Shown piece after piece: positions 9,029-18,829 of a DNA stretch of 64,000 nt (its first letter is position 1; every line of letters begins with the position of its first letter). A model generated the notes under the pieces. That model did not search any database. It worked only from the letters and a program-made list of their open reading frames with translations, and was not told where the DNA came from. Source of the stretch: Thiocapsa bogorovii (lineage in GTDB: Bacteria; Pseudomonadota; Gammaproteobacteria; Chromatiales; Chromatiaceae); assembly GCF_021228795.1 (NCBI RefSeq), contig NZ_CP089309.1, positions 4,275,501 to 4,339,500 of the forward strand, in the 5' to 3' direction. The position numbers and the translations under genes are program-made.

Positions 9029-11488
9029 ATGGCGCACCACGACTCAGTATCCAGCTCGACACCCGGTAGCCTACAGGAGGTCCCGGTCCTCCCCTTGCGG
9101 GACGTCGTCGTCTATCCGCATATGGTGATTCCGCTTTTTGTCGGCCGAGACAAATCGATTCGCGCGCTCGATGCCGCGATGGCAAGCGATAAGCAGATCC
9201 TCTTGATCGCCCAGAAAAGCGCCGATGTCGACGACCCGGGCGTGAAGGATCTCCATGAGATCGGGACCCTGGCGAACATCCTGCAGCTGCTCAAGCTCCC
9301 CGACGGGACCGTAAAGGTGTTGGTCGAAGGCAATCAACGGGCACGTATCGACCGTTTCCTGACCACGGAAAGCTCCTTCTCGGCCAACATCGAGCCGATG
9401 GACGAGACCCTCGAGGTCGACGAGCGCGAGCAGGAAGTGCTGATGCGCTCTGCAGTCACCCTGTTCGATCAGTACGTCAAGCTCAACAAGAAGGTGCCGC
9501 CGGAGGTGCTGACATCGCTCTCCAGCATCGACGAGGCGGGCCGGCTCGCGGATACGATGGCCGCGCACATGTCGCTGAAGCTCGACGAGAAGCAGCGTGT
9601 TTTGGAGATGATCGACGTTCAAACGCGCCTTGAGCATCTCATGGGTCTGATGGAGTCGGAGAACGACATCCTTCAGATGGAGAAGCGTATTCGCGGGCGC
9701 GTGAAGCGCCAAATGGAGAAGAACCAGCGCGAGTATTATCTCAACGAGCAGATGAAGGCGATCCAGAAGGAGCTCGGTGAGCTCGAGGACGCGCCCAACG
9801 AGATCGAAGACCTGGCGAAACGCATCGAGGCCGCCGGGATGCCGCGCGAGGCCAAGGCCAAGGCGCAGGGCGAGCTCAACAAACTCAAGCTGATGTCGCC
9901 CATGTCGGCCGAGGCCACAGTGGTGCGTAACTACATCGATACCCTCGTCGCTGTGCCCTGGAAGAAACGCACACGCATCCGCAACGACATCAAGGTCGCC
10001 GAAGCGGTCCTCGACAAGGACCACTACGGCCTGGAGCGCGTCAAAGAGCGCATCCTCGAATATCTCGCGGTCCAGCAGCGGGTGCGTAAGCTCAAAGGCC
10101 CCATCCTCTGTTTGGTCGGTCCGCCCGGTGTCGGTAAGACCTCGCTTGGCCAGTCGATTGCCCGTGCGACCAACCGTCAGTTCGTGCGCATGTCGCTCGG
10201 CGGCGTGCGTGACGAGGCTGAGATCCGCGGACATCGTCGGACCTACATCGGCGCACTGCCCGGCAAGATTATCCAGAACCTCTCCAAGGCCGGTTCCCGC
10301 AACGCCTTCTTCCTGCTCGACGAGATCGACAAGATGGCGATGGATTTCCGCGGCGACCCCGCCTCGGCGCTGCTTGAGGTCCTGGATCCGGAGCAAAATC
10401 ACACCTTCAACGACCACTATCTGGAGGTTGATTTCGATCTGTCCGAGGTGATGTTCGTCGGCACCGCGAACACACTGAACATCCCGCCGGCGCTCCTGGA
10501 CCGCATGGAGGTCATCCGTCTCTCCGGTTACACCGAGGACGAGAAGGTCGCGATCGCCGAGCGCTACCTGCTCCCGAAGCAGATGAAAAACAACGGTCTG
10601 AAGGATGGCGAGGTGCTGATTCGCGAGAGTGCGTTGCGCGACATCATTCGGCATTACACGCGCGAGGCCGGCGTGCGTAGTCTCGAGCGCGAGATCTCCA
10701 AGATCTGCCGCAAGGTCGTCAAGGAGGTGTTGCTGAAGAAGCGCGACACGGCCACGACCGTCAGCGCGAAGAATCTGGAAAAGTACCTTGGCGTGCAGCG
10801 TTTCCGGTACGGCCGTGCGGACGAGCACGACCAAGTCGGTCAGGTCACCGGTCTCGCCTGGACGGAGGTCGGCGGCGAGCTGTTGCGCATCGAGTCGGCC
10901 TTGGTCCCCGGTAAGGGCAAGTTCACCTACACGGGGCAGTTGGGCGACGTGATGCAGGAGTCCATTCAGGCTGCGATGACAGTCGTGCGCTCGCGTGCAG
11001 ACGCGCTCGGAGTGCCTCCGGACTTCCACAACACGCTCGATGTGCATATCCACGTGCCCGAGGGGGCGACCCCGAAGGACGGGCCCAGTGCGGGTGTGGC
11101 CATGTGTACGGCGCTCGTATCCGCGTTGACGAAGATTCCCGTGAAGGCAAGTGTCGCCATGACCGGGGAGATCACCCTGCGCGGCGAGGTGTTGCCGATC
11201 GGCGGGCTGAAAGAGAAGCTCCTCGCGGCGCACCGAGGCGGTATCGAGACGGTGATCATTCCGCTTGAGAACGAGCGGGACCTCACCGAAATCCCGAAAA
11301 ACATCAAGCAGCATCTCAACATCCATCCGGTGCGTTGGATCGACGAGGTTTTCGATATTGCATTGACGAAACGCCCGGAGCGCATCGCCGCCGAGGCTGA
11401 CGGAAACGACCCGATCACGGTCGAGAAAGACACACGCGAGGCTCCCGCCGAGCCGGCGCGCGATCAGACCGCTCGACTCCACCATTAG
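9029..11488 (+). CDS. lon: Lon ATP-dependent protease
   Basis: Homo-oligomeric AAA+ serine protease for damaged and regulatory proteins. The N-terminal LON substrate domain starts [20 protein letters not shown], Walker A GPPGVGKT is at 364-371, and the C-terminal protease has the Ser687-Lys730 dyad (DGPSAG, KEKLL). ATG 9029 gives 819 residues; the frame is open further upstream but that part is Arg-rich and not conserved. An 8-bp hairpin with one bulge (8851-8874) sits in the clpX-lon gap. Confidence 0.96.
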   Translation: MAHHDSVSSSTPGSLQEVPVLPLRDVVVYPHMVIPLFVGRDKSIRALDAAMASDKQILLIAQKSADVDDPGVKDLHEIGTLANILQLLKLPDGTVKVLVEGNQRARIDRFLTTESSFSANIEPMDETLEVDEREQEVLMRSAVTLFDQYVKLNKKVPPEVLTSLSSIDEAGRLADTMAAHMSLKLDEKQRVLEMIDVQTRLEHLMGLMESENDILQMEKRIRGRVKRQMEKNQREYYLNEQMKAIQKELGELEDAPNEIEDLAKRIEAAGMPREAKAKAQGELNKLKLMSPMSAEATVVRNYIDTLVAVPWKKRTRIRNDIKVAEAVLDKDHYGLERVKERILEYLAVQQRVRKLKGPILCLVGPPGVGKTSLGQSIARATNRQFVRMSLGGVRDEAEIRGHRRTYIGALPGKIIQNLSKAGSRNAFFLLDEIDKMAMDFRGDPASALLEVLDPEQNHTFNDHYLEVDFDLSEVMFVGTANTLNIPPALLDRMEVIRLSGYTEDEKVAIAERYLLPKQMKNNGLKDGEVLIRESALRDIIRHYTREAGVRSLEREISKICRKVVKEVLLKKRDTATTVSAKNLEKYLGVQRFRYGRADEHDQVGQVTGLAWTEVGGELLRIESALVPGKGKFTYTGQLGDVMQESIQAAMTVVRSRADALGVPPDFHNTLDVHIHVPEGATPKDGPSAGVAMCTALVSALTKIPVKASVAMTGEITLRGEVLPIGGLKEKLLAAHRGGIETVIIPLENERDLTEIPKNIKQHLNIHPVRWIDEVFDIALTKRPERIAAEADGNDPITVEKDTREAPAEPARDQTARLHH

Positions 11489-11502
11489 AGATCGACAAAG
11501 GT

Positions 11503-11564
11503 CGACCGAGCCGGGAGAGGAGAGATTCCGGGGCGCTTCCCAGGCGCCTCTCTCGGCTTGGTCG
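11503..11564 (+). terminator. Long stem-loop after lon
   Basis: An 18-bp stem with two G-T type mismatches (11503-11520 with 11547-11564) encloses a 26-nt loop, starting 15 bp after the lon stop. There is no T-run, so it may be a stability hairpin, a Rho-assisted end or a pause site rather than a classical terminator. Confidence 0.45.
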
Positions 11565-11801
11565 CGGCATGTGCAGCTCGGATCTCCTCCGGCTCCCTCC
11601 GGACGCGTGGGAACATCTTATACCTCTTCCCTCTCCATGCCGCGGCGGCGCCCCGACGGCCCTTGGTCCTGATCGTGATATCCGCAGACAAGCGTCGGCC
11701 CGGACGATCCCGAGTCGTCGGTTGATGACCCGACGTGTGCGAGTCGTTCTCGTTTCGTTGACTGAAGGCCGTTTTGAACGGCCCAAACATCAAAAAGCCG
11801 G

Positions 11802-11830
11802 TTGCCCTCGCCCGGACTCCGATTTAGCAT
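11802..11830 (+). promoter_or_regulatory. Likely promoter for hupB
   Basis: TTGCCC (11802-11807), 17-bp spacer, TAGCAT (11825-11830). This would leave a leader of about 120 nt that includes the hairpin at 11885-11904. The 11489-11956 gap otherwise shows no gene I can support. Confidence 0.4.
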
Positions 11831-11884
11831 GCAGCGCAGGTCGGTCGTGCCGTTGAGACGGTGTTGATGTCCTGCTCATCGGCC

Positions 11885-11904
11885 GGAAGCCGTTTTCGGC
11901 TTCC
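11885..11904 (+). other. Hairpin in the hupB leader
   Basis: GGAAGCCG-TTTT-CGGCTTCC, a perfect 8-bp stem with a four-T loop, 52 bp before the hupB start. Only a short TT follows, so it is more likely a leader structure than a terminator. Confidence 0.4.
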
Positions 11905-11956
11905 TTAGCGTCGGAGCGCCTACTGGCGCAAATTGAACGAATCAACAGGGGGAGCA

Positions 11957-12229
11957 ATGAATAAGTCGGAACTTATTGAAAAAATGGCGGATGCTGCGGA
12001 CATCTCGAAGGCTGCAGCAGCGAAGGCGTTGGATGCCTTCACGGATGGCGTTGCCGGTGCGCTCAAGGAGGGCGGTACGGTCTCCCTGATCGGGTTCGGA
12101 ACCTTCGCCGTGAAGGAGCGGGCAGCGCGCACCGGTCGTAATCCCCAGACGGGCGCGACAATCGAGATCAAGGCAAGTAAAACACCTTCGTTCAAGGCTG
12201 GCAAAGCTTTCAAGGACGCTGTACAATAG
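11957..12229 (+). CDS. hupB: DNA-binding protein HU
   Basis: Small nucleoid protein that bends DNA. The start at ATG 11957 has a strong AGGGGGAG ribosome site and gives 90 residues beginning [21 protein letters not shown]. The DNA-contact arm ([21 protein letters not shown]) is intact. The position between lon and ppiD is that of E. coli hupB (HU-beta). Confidence 0.95.
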   Translation: MNKSELIEKMADAADISKAAAAKALDAFTDGVAGALKEGGTVSLIGFGTFAVKERAARTGRNPQTGATIEIKASKTPSFKAGKAFKDAVQ

Positions 12230-12242
12230 TTGTTCGTCTCAA

Positions 12243-12318
12243 GGGTGCTTAGCTCAGCTGGGAGAGCATCGCCCTTACAAGGCGAGGGTCGCAGGTTCGA
12301 TCCCTGCAGCACCCACCA
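12243..12318 (+). tRNA. tRNA-Val (anticodon TAC)
   Basis: A 76-nt cloverleaf: acceptor stem GGGTGCT/AGCACCC, anticodon stem TCGCC/GGCGA with loop CTTACAA (anticodon TAC), T-loop GGTTCGATCC, discriminator A and encoded CCA. It lies 13 bp after hupB. Confidence 0.96.
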
Positions 12319-12374
12319 AGCTCTTCAAGGCGAAGGTTCATCGGAACCTGGGTCTCTGGGAGCAAAGATTTTTA

Positions 12375-12451
12375 GGAGCGGTAGTTCAGTTGGTTAGAAT
12401 ACCGGCCTGTCACGCCGGGGGTCGCGGGTTCGAGCCCCGTCCGCTCCGCCA
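12375..12451 (+). tRNA. tRNA-Asp (anticodon GTC)
   Basis: A 77-nt cloverleaf: acceptor stem GGAGCGG/CCGCTCC, anticodon loop CTGTCAC (anticodon GTC), T-loop GGTTCGAGCC, discriminator G and encoded CCA. Pairs with the preceding tRNA-Val as in many gammaproteobacteria. Confidence 0.96.
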
Positions 12452-12459
12452 TCGACGTC

Positions 12460-12491
12460 AATCGGGGATGCCGCCACCGGCATCCCCGATT
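12460..12491 (+). terminator. Stem-loop terminator after the tRNA pair
   Basis: Perfect 14-bp stem (12460-12473 with 12478-12491) and a CCAC loop, followed by the pyrimidine-rich CTTCTCCC. It probably ends the hupB/tRNA transcript before ppiD. Confidence 0.6.
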
Positions 12492-12540
12492 CTTCTCCCG
12501 GATCCGTCCTCCACCCCCCCAATCAGCAGTTGAGCGCCTC

Positions 12541-14463
12541 ATGCTTCAAGCCATTCGGGAACGCGCCCAGGGTTGGCTCGCCTGGGTCATCGTCGCACTC
12601 ATCAGTGTTCCATTCGCCCTCTGGGGCATTCAATCCTATCTGGGTGTCGGCGGGGAGCCGGTTGTGGCGACGGTCAACGGCGTCGAAATCACCGATCGAG
12701 ACCTGAGTCGGCGCGCACAGCAGGCCCGCCTCGAGCTGCGCGAACGCCTCGGCGCGGCTTACGATCCGGCGCTCTTCGAGGAGGGACGCCTGCGTGCCGA
12801 GGTGCTCGACGACATGATTCGGCAAACGCTCCTTCTGGGCGTCTCCAACCGTATCGGTATGCGGGTGTCGGACGAGGAGGTTCGTATGCAGATCCTCGCC
12901 GAATCTGCTTTTCAGCGCGACGGCCGGTTCGATCGCGAGGCTTACGAACGACTGCTCCGCCTTCAAGGGCTTTCTCCCGCGCAGTTCGAAGAGCAGCTGC
13001 GGCAGCAACTGATCGGCAACCAGTTGCTTCGCGCCGTAGTCGGCAGCGAGCTCATGACGCGCGGAGAGCTTGCCGAGTATCGTCGCCTCGCCGGACAGAC
13101 CCGAGAACTGTCCTACGCCGCGATGCCGGCGGCGGAGTTCCGAAGCGACGCTCCGATCGGCGAGGAGGAGATCCAAGCCTTTTACGAGTCCAACCCGGCC
13201 CGGTTCCAAAGCCCTGAGATGGTCAAGTTGGACTATCTGGTCCTTGATGTCGGCGAGCTTGCGAAGGGCGCCGAGATCAGCGACGACGAGCTCAGGCGGG
13301 TCTACGAGGAGGATCGCTCGCGCTTCGGTCGCCCGGAGCAGCGTAGCGTCCGCCATCTTCTATTGACGGTCCCGCCCGAAGCGGATGAGGCTGCGGCGGA
13401 GGCGGTCGAGGCCCGGTTACAGGCCATTCGCGGTCGGATCGCCGCGGGCGAGGCGTTCGACGAGGTTGCTCGGTCGGAGTCGCAGGATCCCGGCAGTGCG
13501 GGCGAGGGCGGATCCCTGGGGACCATCGAGCAGGGTATCATGGATCCCCTGTTCGATGCGGTCGCCTTCAGTCTCCCAGAAGGCGAGCTCAGCGAGCCGG
13601 TCCGTACGCGGTTCGGCTATCACCTGATCGAAGTGACCGAGATCGTGCCGGCGTCGGTGAAGTCGTTCGACGACGTCAAGGAAGAGCTTCGTGCCGAGGT
13701 CTCGCGCCAGCGTGCGGAATCCCTCTTTTACGATCTCGGCGAGCGGCTTGCGAACGTCGCGTACGAATCGCCGGATAGTCTGGAGCCGGCCGCGGACGAG
13801 CTCGGTCTGCCCCTTCTGCAAAGCGATTGGCTCGGACGCGAAGGCGGAGAAGGTGTGTTTGCATATCCCCGTGTCATGGGTGCCGCCTTCAGCGACGAGG
13901 TTCTCGTCGGCCGCAGCAACAGCGATCTGATCGAGCCCGAGCGCGATGTCCTTCGAGCCATCGTCCTGCGCGTTGCGGATCATCGCGTGGCGGCGGTGCG
14001 ACCACTCGACGAGGTGCGCGACGAGATCGTCGAGGAGTTGCGTTCGGAGCGTGCGCGCGAGGCGGCTCTGCAGGCGGCCGAGGGTGCTGCCGAACAGCTT
14101 CGAAAAGGCACGAGTTGGTCCGAGGCCCTGCCGTCGGCGGTTGTCGAGACCCCCGGGGCCGTGGGCCGAGATCTTCAGAGTGTTCCGGCACCGGTGCGTG
14201 GCTTGGCGTTCACGTTACCTGCACCGGTTGAGGGCGAACCCAGCGTCGGTACGACGGTGCTGGAGAATGGAGACGTTGCGGTAGTCGAAGTCACGCAGAT
14301 CAAGGACGGCGAGGTCAGTCCGCCGGAAGGCCCTTCATCCGGATCCGAAGGCGAGATGCTCGCCCAATTGCTCGGGCGCCACGTCTACGATGCGATGCTC
14401 GCGGATATGGAGATGCGGGCCAAGGTGGAACGCAATCCGATCAAGACGACCTCCGACCTTTAG
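12541..14463 (+). CDS. ppiD: Periplasmic folding chaperone PpiD (SurA_N/rotamase)
   Basis: Inner-membrane-anchored periplasmic chaperone with a parvulin-like domain. One N-terminal transmembrane helix (about 14-34, WLAWVIVALISVPFALWGIQ), SurA_N-type chaperone domain (VATVNGVEITDRDLSRRAQQ onward), PpiC domain at about 264-375 (VRHLLLTVP ... VRTRFGYHLIEVTEI), and a long C-terminal helical part. The 640 residues match PpiD. Its position downstream of hupB is conserved. Confidence 0.92.
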   Translation: MLQAIRERAQGWLAWVIVALISVPFALWGIQSYLGVGGEPVVATVNGVEITDRDLSRRAQQARLELRERLGAAYDPALFEEGRLRAEVLDDMIRQTLLLGVSNRIGMRVSDEEVRMQILAESAFQRDGRFDREAYERLLRLQGLSPAQFEEQLRQQLIGNQLLRAVVGSELMTRGELAEYRRLAGQTRELSYAAMPAAEFRSDAPIGEEEIQAFYESNPARFQSPEMVKLDYLVLDVGELAKGAEISDDELRRVYEEDRSRFGRPEQRSVRHLLLTVPPEADEAAAEAVEARLQAIRGRIAAGEAFDEVARSESQDPGSAGEGGSLGTIEQGIMDPLFDAVAFSLPEGELSEPVRTRFGYHLIEVTEIVPASVKSFDDVKEELRAEVSRQRAESLFYDLGERLANVAYESPDSLEPAADELGLPLLQSDWLGREGGEGVFAYPRVMGAAFSDEVLVGRSNSDLIEPERDVLRAIVLRVADHRVAAVRPLDEVRDEIVEELRSERAREAALQAAEGAAEQLRKGTSWSEALPSAVVETPGAVGRDLQSVPAPVRGLAFTLPAPVEGEPSVGTTVLENGDVAVVEVTQIKDGEVSPPEGPSSGSEGEMLAQLLGRHVYDAMLADMEMRAKVERNPIKTTSDL

Positions 14464-14480
14464 CCCTATGTCCGGCAGTT

Positions 14481-14626
14481 GACCGCGTCGTGCCCCGTGC
14501 AAGGTTTTGACGCGGTCGGCGCTCTTGAACAGCTGATGCCTCAGCCGCCGGCGACGGCCGCTATGACCCCTGGAGCACGGCCCCGCGACGGGTGTGGGTG
14601 CGGCGGAAGGGTCGGTGCGACCGACC
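14481..14626. terminator. Hairpins between convergent ppiD and fabI
   Basis: Two inverted repeats lie in the convergent gap: GACCGCGTC (14481-14489) with GACGCGGTC (14509-14517), and GGTCGGT-GCG-ACCGACC (14610-14626). Neither has a strong T-run. The likely role is transcript ends for ppiD (first) and fabI (second). Confidence 0.4.
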
Positions 14627-14640
14627 ACCCCGCCTTGCAT

Positions 14641-15417
14641 TCAGCCTAGGCCGAGGATGTGGTACCCGGTATCGACGTACACGACGTCTCCCGTGATGCC
14701 GCTCGCCAGATCCGAGCAGAGGAAGGCTGCGGCATTTCCGACCTCCTCGATGGTGACGTTGCGCCGCAACGGCGTGCGTTCCTCGACCTTCTTCAGCATG
14801 TCGCGGAAATCCGATATCCCGGCTGCGGCAAGCGTGCGGATGGGTCCGGCGGAGACCGCATTCACGCGCGTCCCGTGCGGTCCCAGCGATGCCGCGAGAT
14901 AGCGCATGTTCGCCTCGAGACTTGCCTTCGCCACACCCATGACGTTGTAGTTGGGAACGGCCCTTACGGCGCCCAGGTAGGTCATAGTGACGAGCGCGCC
15001 GTTGCGTCCCTCCATCATCCCGCGGCTTGCCTTGGCCAGTGCCGCGAAGCTGTAGGAACTGATGTCGTGAGCGGTTGCGAAGCCTTCGCGCGTGACGGCG
15101 TCGACATAGTCGCCCTCGAGCTGCTCGCGCGGGGCGAAGGCGACCGAGTGGACGATACCGTCCAAACCGTCCCAGCGCTCGGCAAGCTCGGAGAACAGGG
15201 TCTCGATGTCGCTGTCGCTGCCGACGTCGAGCGGAAAGGTCAGATCCGAGCCGCATTTTGCCGCCATGTCCTCGACGCGGGATTTAAGCTTGTCGTTCTG
15301 GTAGGTCAAGGCGATCTCGGCACCCTCGCGGTGCATCGCCTCGGCACAACCCCAGGCGATGGATCGGTTGCTGGCGACCCCGGTGACGAGGATCTTCTTT
15401 CCGCTTAGGAATCCCAT
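14641..15417 (-). CDS. fabI: Enoyl-[acyl-carrier-protein] reductase (NADH)
   Basis: Last reductive step of the fatty acid elongation cycle. A short-chain dehydrogenase-type protein of 258 residues, start [20 protein letters not shown]. Catalytic Y157 and K164 (NYNVMGVAK) and Y147 correspond to E. coli Y156, K163 and Y146. The upstream extension of the frame is non-conserved and was dropped. Confidence 0.96.
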   Translation of the reverse strand: MGFLSGKKILVTGVASNRSIAWGCAEAMHREGAEIALTYQNDKLKSRVEDMAAKCGSDLTFPLDVGSDSDIETLFSELAERWDGLDGIVHSVAFAPREQLEGDYVDAVTREGFATAHDISSYSFAALAKASRGMMEGRNGALVTMTYLGAVRAVPNYNVMGVAKASLEANMRYLAASLGPHGTRVNAVSAGPIRTLAAAGISDFRDMLKKVEERTPLRRNVTIEEVGNAAAFLCSDLASGITGDVVYVDTGYHILGLG

Positions 15418-15659
15418 GGTTCGATGTCTCTTCCGTTCAGTGGGCGGCGCCGCACGGCGCGCAGATAGGTCGGGGCGGGCGGGGTTGCACGGCTGAATCC
15501 ATGCTTGAAGTTGGCCGTACGATCGTCCGAAGATCGAGTTCTGCGCCATCGCGTGTCCACGGAGCGCTTGGCGCGGCCGGGCGGACCTTTCTCGAGGCCG
15601 ATGCAATCTCTCTTCTGACCCCCATGTGCCTCGCTAACATTACAGAAACTCGGTTATCG

Positions 15660-17852
15660 GTGAAAGTGGTAAGCGTTCGGTCAATTCAGCAGCGGTTCGG
15701 CATCCGGGGAGGGCTTCTGCTTGGAGTCGCTGCCGTCCTGCTGGCGGGATGCGGCGAGGCGCCTTGGAACGATCCCTACCCGGCGGGCGATGCGACCGGC
15801 AACCGGGTCTACAGCTCGTTCGCCGAGCGGCCCAAGCATCTTGATCCGGCACGCTCCTACAGCGCCGACGAGTATGCCTTCCTCGCACAGATCTACGAGC
15901 CGCCGCTTCAGTACCATTTCTTGATGCGTCCCTATCGATTGGTGCCGTTGACGGCCCTCGAGGTACCCGAGCCCGCGTACTTCGACATCGACGGTCACCC
16001 GCTCCCGCAAGATGCGCCGGCCGAGTCGATCCATCGCAGCGACTATTTGATTCGCATCCGTCCGGGTATTCGCTATCAGCCACACCCGGCTTTCGCCGCG
16101 GACGTTGACGGCACCTATCGCTACCACACGCTGACCGAACGCGAGCTGGGCGGAATCAACCAGCTCCGAGATTTCGAGCAGACCGGCACCCGCGAGCTGA
16201 CGGCGCAGGACTATGTCCACCAGATCAAGCGGCTGGCCGCGCCCTGGACCCATTCGCCGATCGCGGGCGTGATGCGCAAGCACATCATCGGGTTCGAGGA
16301 ATACGCCGAAAGTCTTGCCGAGGAGCCCGATTCGGATCCGGCGCAGCGCGTTTTCCGACTGCGGGCCTCCGACATCGCCGGTGTCGAGGTCGTGGATCCC
16401 TACAGCTACCGCATCGGGGTCAAGGGCAAGTATCCGCAGTTCGCCTACTGGCTCGCCATGCCCTTCTTCGCGCCCCTGCCCTGGGAGGCCGAGCTCTTTT
16501 ACGCACAACCGGGGCTGCGCGAACGCAACATCATGCTGGACTGGTACCCCGTCGGGACGGGTCCCTTCATGCTCGGCGAGAATAATCCGAATCTGCGGAT
16601 GGTGCTCGAGCGTAACCCGAATTTCCGCGGCGAGCCCTATCCGACCGAGGGTATGCCGGACGACGCTGCGTCCGGGATCCTCGCCGATGGCGGCCGGCCG
16701 ATGCCCTTCATCGACGAGGCCGTCTACAGCCTTGAGAAGGAAAGCATTCCGCGCTGGAATAAATTCCTGCAAGGCTTTTACGACAGCTCCGGGATCTCTT
16801 CCGACGCCTTCGATCAGGCCGTTCAGATCGATGCCGGGGGCGAGCCGGTGCTGACCGATGCGATGCGCGAGCGCGGGATCACCCTGCTGACTTCGGTCGA
16901 GCCGTCCGTCATGTACATGGGATTCAACATGCTGGATCCCGTGATCGGCGGGGACTCGGAGCGGGCGCGTCTCCTGCGGCGAGCCATCGCGATCGCGGTG
17001 GACTTCGAAGAGTTCATCTCCATCTTCACCAACGGCCGCGGTCTGGTTGCGCAGGGCCCTATACCGCCCGGCATCTTCGGTTACCGTGAGGGTGAGGCGG
17101 GGATCAATCCGTTCGTCTACGAATGGGTCGGGGGGCGGGCCGTGCGACGCAGTCTCGACGAGGCGCGCATCCTGATGGAGCAGGCGGGGTATCCGGACGG
17201 TCGCGACCAGGCCACCGGGCGAGCGCTCACGATCAACTACGAGGCCATCGCGACCGGTCCCGACGACCGCGCCCGTCTGAACTGGATCCGCAAGCAGTTC
17301 GCCAAGCTCGGCATCGAGCTCGTGATCCGTTCGACCGACTACAACCGTTTTCAGGAGAAGATCCGCAACGGAACCGGGCAGGTCTTCATGTGGGGCTGGA
17401 ACGCGGACTATCCGGACCCGGAGAACTTTCTCTTCCTGCTCTACGGGCCGAACGGCAAGGTCGAGCATCAAGGCGAGAACGCCTCGAACTATGCCAATCC
17501 GGAATTCGATCGTCTCTTCAACGCGATGCGTTTCATGGATGACGGCCCGGAGCGTCAGGCCGCAATCGACCGGATGGTCGAGATCGCACGCACCGATGGC
17601 CCCTGGCTTTGGGGCTTCAACCCCAAGGCGTTCAGCCTGCACCATCAATGGATGCATAACGCCAATCCGAACCAGATGGCGAACAACACGCTCAAATACC
17701 GCCGAGTCGACCCCGAGCTGCGCGAGCGGCTGCGCCGTGACTGGAACCCGCCCATCCTCTGGCCGCTTTGGGCGATCGGGGGACTTTTTGTGGTGATCAT
17801 CCTGCCGGCGCTCTGGTTGGTGTGGCGGCGCGAGCGGAGCACTGCACTGTGA
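15660..17852 (+). CDS. ABC transporter periplasmic binding protein (peptide type), lipoprotein with C-terminal membrane helix
   Basis: Solute-binding protein of family 5 (oligopeptide, nickel and related ligands), first gene of a four-gene importer. The probable GTG start at 15660 gives a signal peptide ending in the lipobox LLAGC, so the mature protein is probably lipid-anchored; an ATG at 15624 is an alternative start. The SBP_bac_5 body runs to about residue 690 (includes FMWGWNADYPDPENFLFLLYGP). Unusually it ends with a hydrophobic helix (LWPLWAIGGLFVVIILPALW) and a basic tail, so it may be tethered at both ends. At 730 residues it is longer than usual (500-600). Its 3' end overlaps the permease start by 4 bp. 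Ligand unknown. Confidence 0.85.
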   Translation: MKVVSVRSIQQRFGIRGGLLLGVAAVLLAGCGEAPWNDPYPAGDATGNRVYSSFAERPKHLDPARSYSADEYAFLAQIYEPPLQYHFLMRPYRLVPLTALEVPEPAYFDIDGHPLPQDAPAESIHRSDYLIRIRPGIRYQPHPAFAADVDGTYRYHTLTERELGGINQLRDFEQTGTRELTAQDYVHQIKRLAAPWTHSPIAGVMRKHIIGFEEYAESLAEEPDSDPAQRVFRLRASDIAGVEVVDPYSYRIGVKGKYPQFAYWLAMPFFAPLPWEAELFYAQPGLRERNIMLDWYPVGTGPFMLGENNPNLRMVLERNPNFRGEPYPTEGMPDDAASGILADGGRPMPFIDEAVYSLEKESIPRWNKFLQGFYDSSGISSDAFDQAVQIDAGGEPVLTDAMRERGITLLTSVEPSVMYMGFNMLDPVIGGDSERARLLRRAIAIAVDFEEFISIFTNGRGLVAQGPIPPGIFGYREGEAGINPFVYEWVGGRAVRRSLDEARILMEQAGYPDGRDQATGRALTINYEAIATGPDDRARLNWIRKQFAKLGIELVIRSTDYNRFQEKIRNGTGQVFMWGWNADYPDPENFLFLLYGPNGKVEHQGENASNYANPEFDRLFNAMRFMDDGPERQAAIDRMVEIARTDGPWLWGFNPKAFSLHHQWMHNANPNQMANNTLKYRRVDPELRERLRRDWNPPILWPLWAIGGLFVVIILPALWLVWRRERSTAL

Positions 17853-18829
17853 CGGCCTACATCGTCCGGCGATTGATCTATGCGATTCCGATCCTGATCG
17901 GGGTGAATCTGATCACCTTCGTGCTCTTCTTCGTGGTCAACGCACCCGACGACATGGCGCGGATGCATCTCGGCGAGAAACGGGTCACCGAGGAGGCGAT
18001 CCAGACCTGGAAGCAGGAGCACGGCTACGACCGGCCGCTGCTCTACAACCCGGATGCCTCCGGCCTCGGGCGCTTCACCGAGACCATCTTTTTCGAGAAA
18101 TCGATCCGCTTGTTCATCTTCGACTTCGGTTCGTCCGACAACGGTCGCGACATCGGCTACGACATCTCCCAGCGTATGTGGCCGAGTCTGGCCATCGCCG
18201 TCCCCGTGCTGCTGGTCGGACTCGCCTTCAACATCTCCTACGCCCTCTTGATCGTCTTCTTCCGCGCGACCTATGTGGACATCGGCAGTGTCGTCCTGCT
18301 GGTGGCCATGATGTCGATCTCGGGCCTCTTCTACATCATCGGCGGACAGTTTCTGCTCGGTAAGCTCTTCCACCTCGTACCCATCTCGGGTTACGACACG
18401 GGCGTGGAGGCTTGGAAATTCCTGATCCTTCCGGTGATCGTGGGTGTGATCGGCGGGATCGGGGCCGGCACCCGCTGGTACCGCACCCTTTTTCTGGAGG
18501 AGATCTCGAAGGACTATGTGCGCACCGCAAGGGCCAAGGGCTTGAGCGAGCGTCGTGTCCTCTTCCGCCATGTCTTGCAGAACGCCTTGATCCCCATCCT
18601 GACCGGTGTCGTGGTGGTGCTGCCGCTGCTTTTCATGGGCAGTCTCATCACCGAGTCCTTCTTCGGGATCCCGGGGCTCGGCAGCTACACGATCGACGCC
18701 ATCAACAGCCAGGATTTCGCGATCGTGCGCTCGATGGTCTTCCTCGGGGCTGTGCTCTATATCGTCGGGCTGATCCTGACGGATATCTCGTACACGCTGG
18801 TGGATCCGCGGGTTAGATTACAGCCATGA
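17849..18829 (+). CDS. ABC transporter permease, DppB/OppB/YejB type
   Basis: First membrane subunit of the importer. The GTG start overlaps the previous stop (GTGA). The 326 residues have an N-terminal helix (YIVRRLIYAIPILIGVNLITFVLFFVV), further transmembrane segments, and the EAA loop that docks the ATPase (DYVRTARAKGLSERRVLFRHVLQNALIPI). The long segment between helices 1 and 2 resembles the YejB branch. Confidence 0.88.
   Translation: MTAYIVRRLIYAIPILIGVNLITFVLFFVVNAPDDMARMHLGEKRVTEEAIQTWKQEHGYDRPLLYNPDASGLGRFTETIFFEKSIRLFIFDFGSSDNGRDIGYDISQRMWPSLAIAVPVLLVGLAFNISYALLIVFFRATYVDIGSVVLLVAMMSISGLFYIIGGQFLLGKLFHLVPISGYDTGVEAWKFLILPVIVGVIGGIGAGTRWYRTLFLEEISKDYVRTARAKGLSERRVLFRHVLQNALIPILTGVVVVLPLLFMGSLITESFFGIPGLGSYTIDAINSQDFAIVRSMVFLGAVLYIVGLILTDISYTLVDPRVRLQP

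Noticed and set aside
9071-11485. Long minus-strand open frame opposite lon (about 800 codons)
   Set aside because: Shadow of a high-GC coding region; lon is certain by motif and the shadow has no family features. The same applies to the long frames opposite sucA, the binding-protein gene and hemN.
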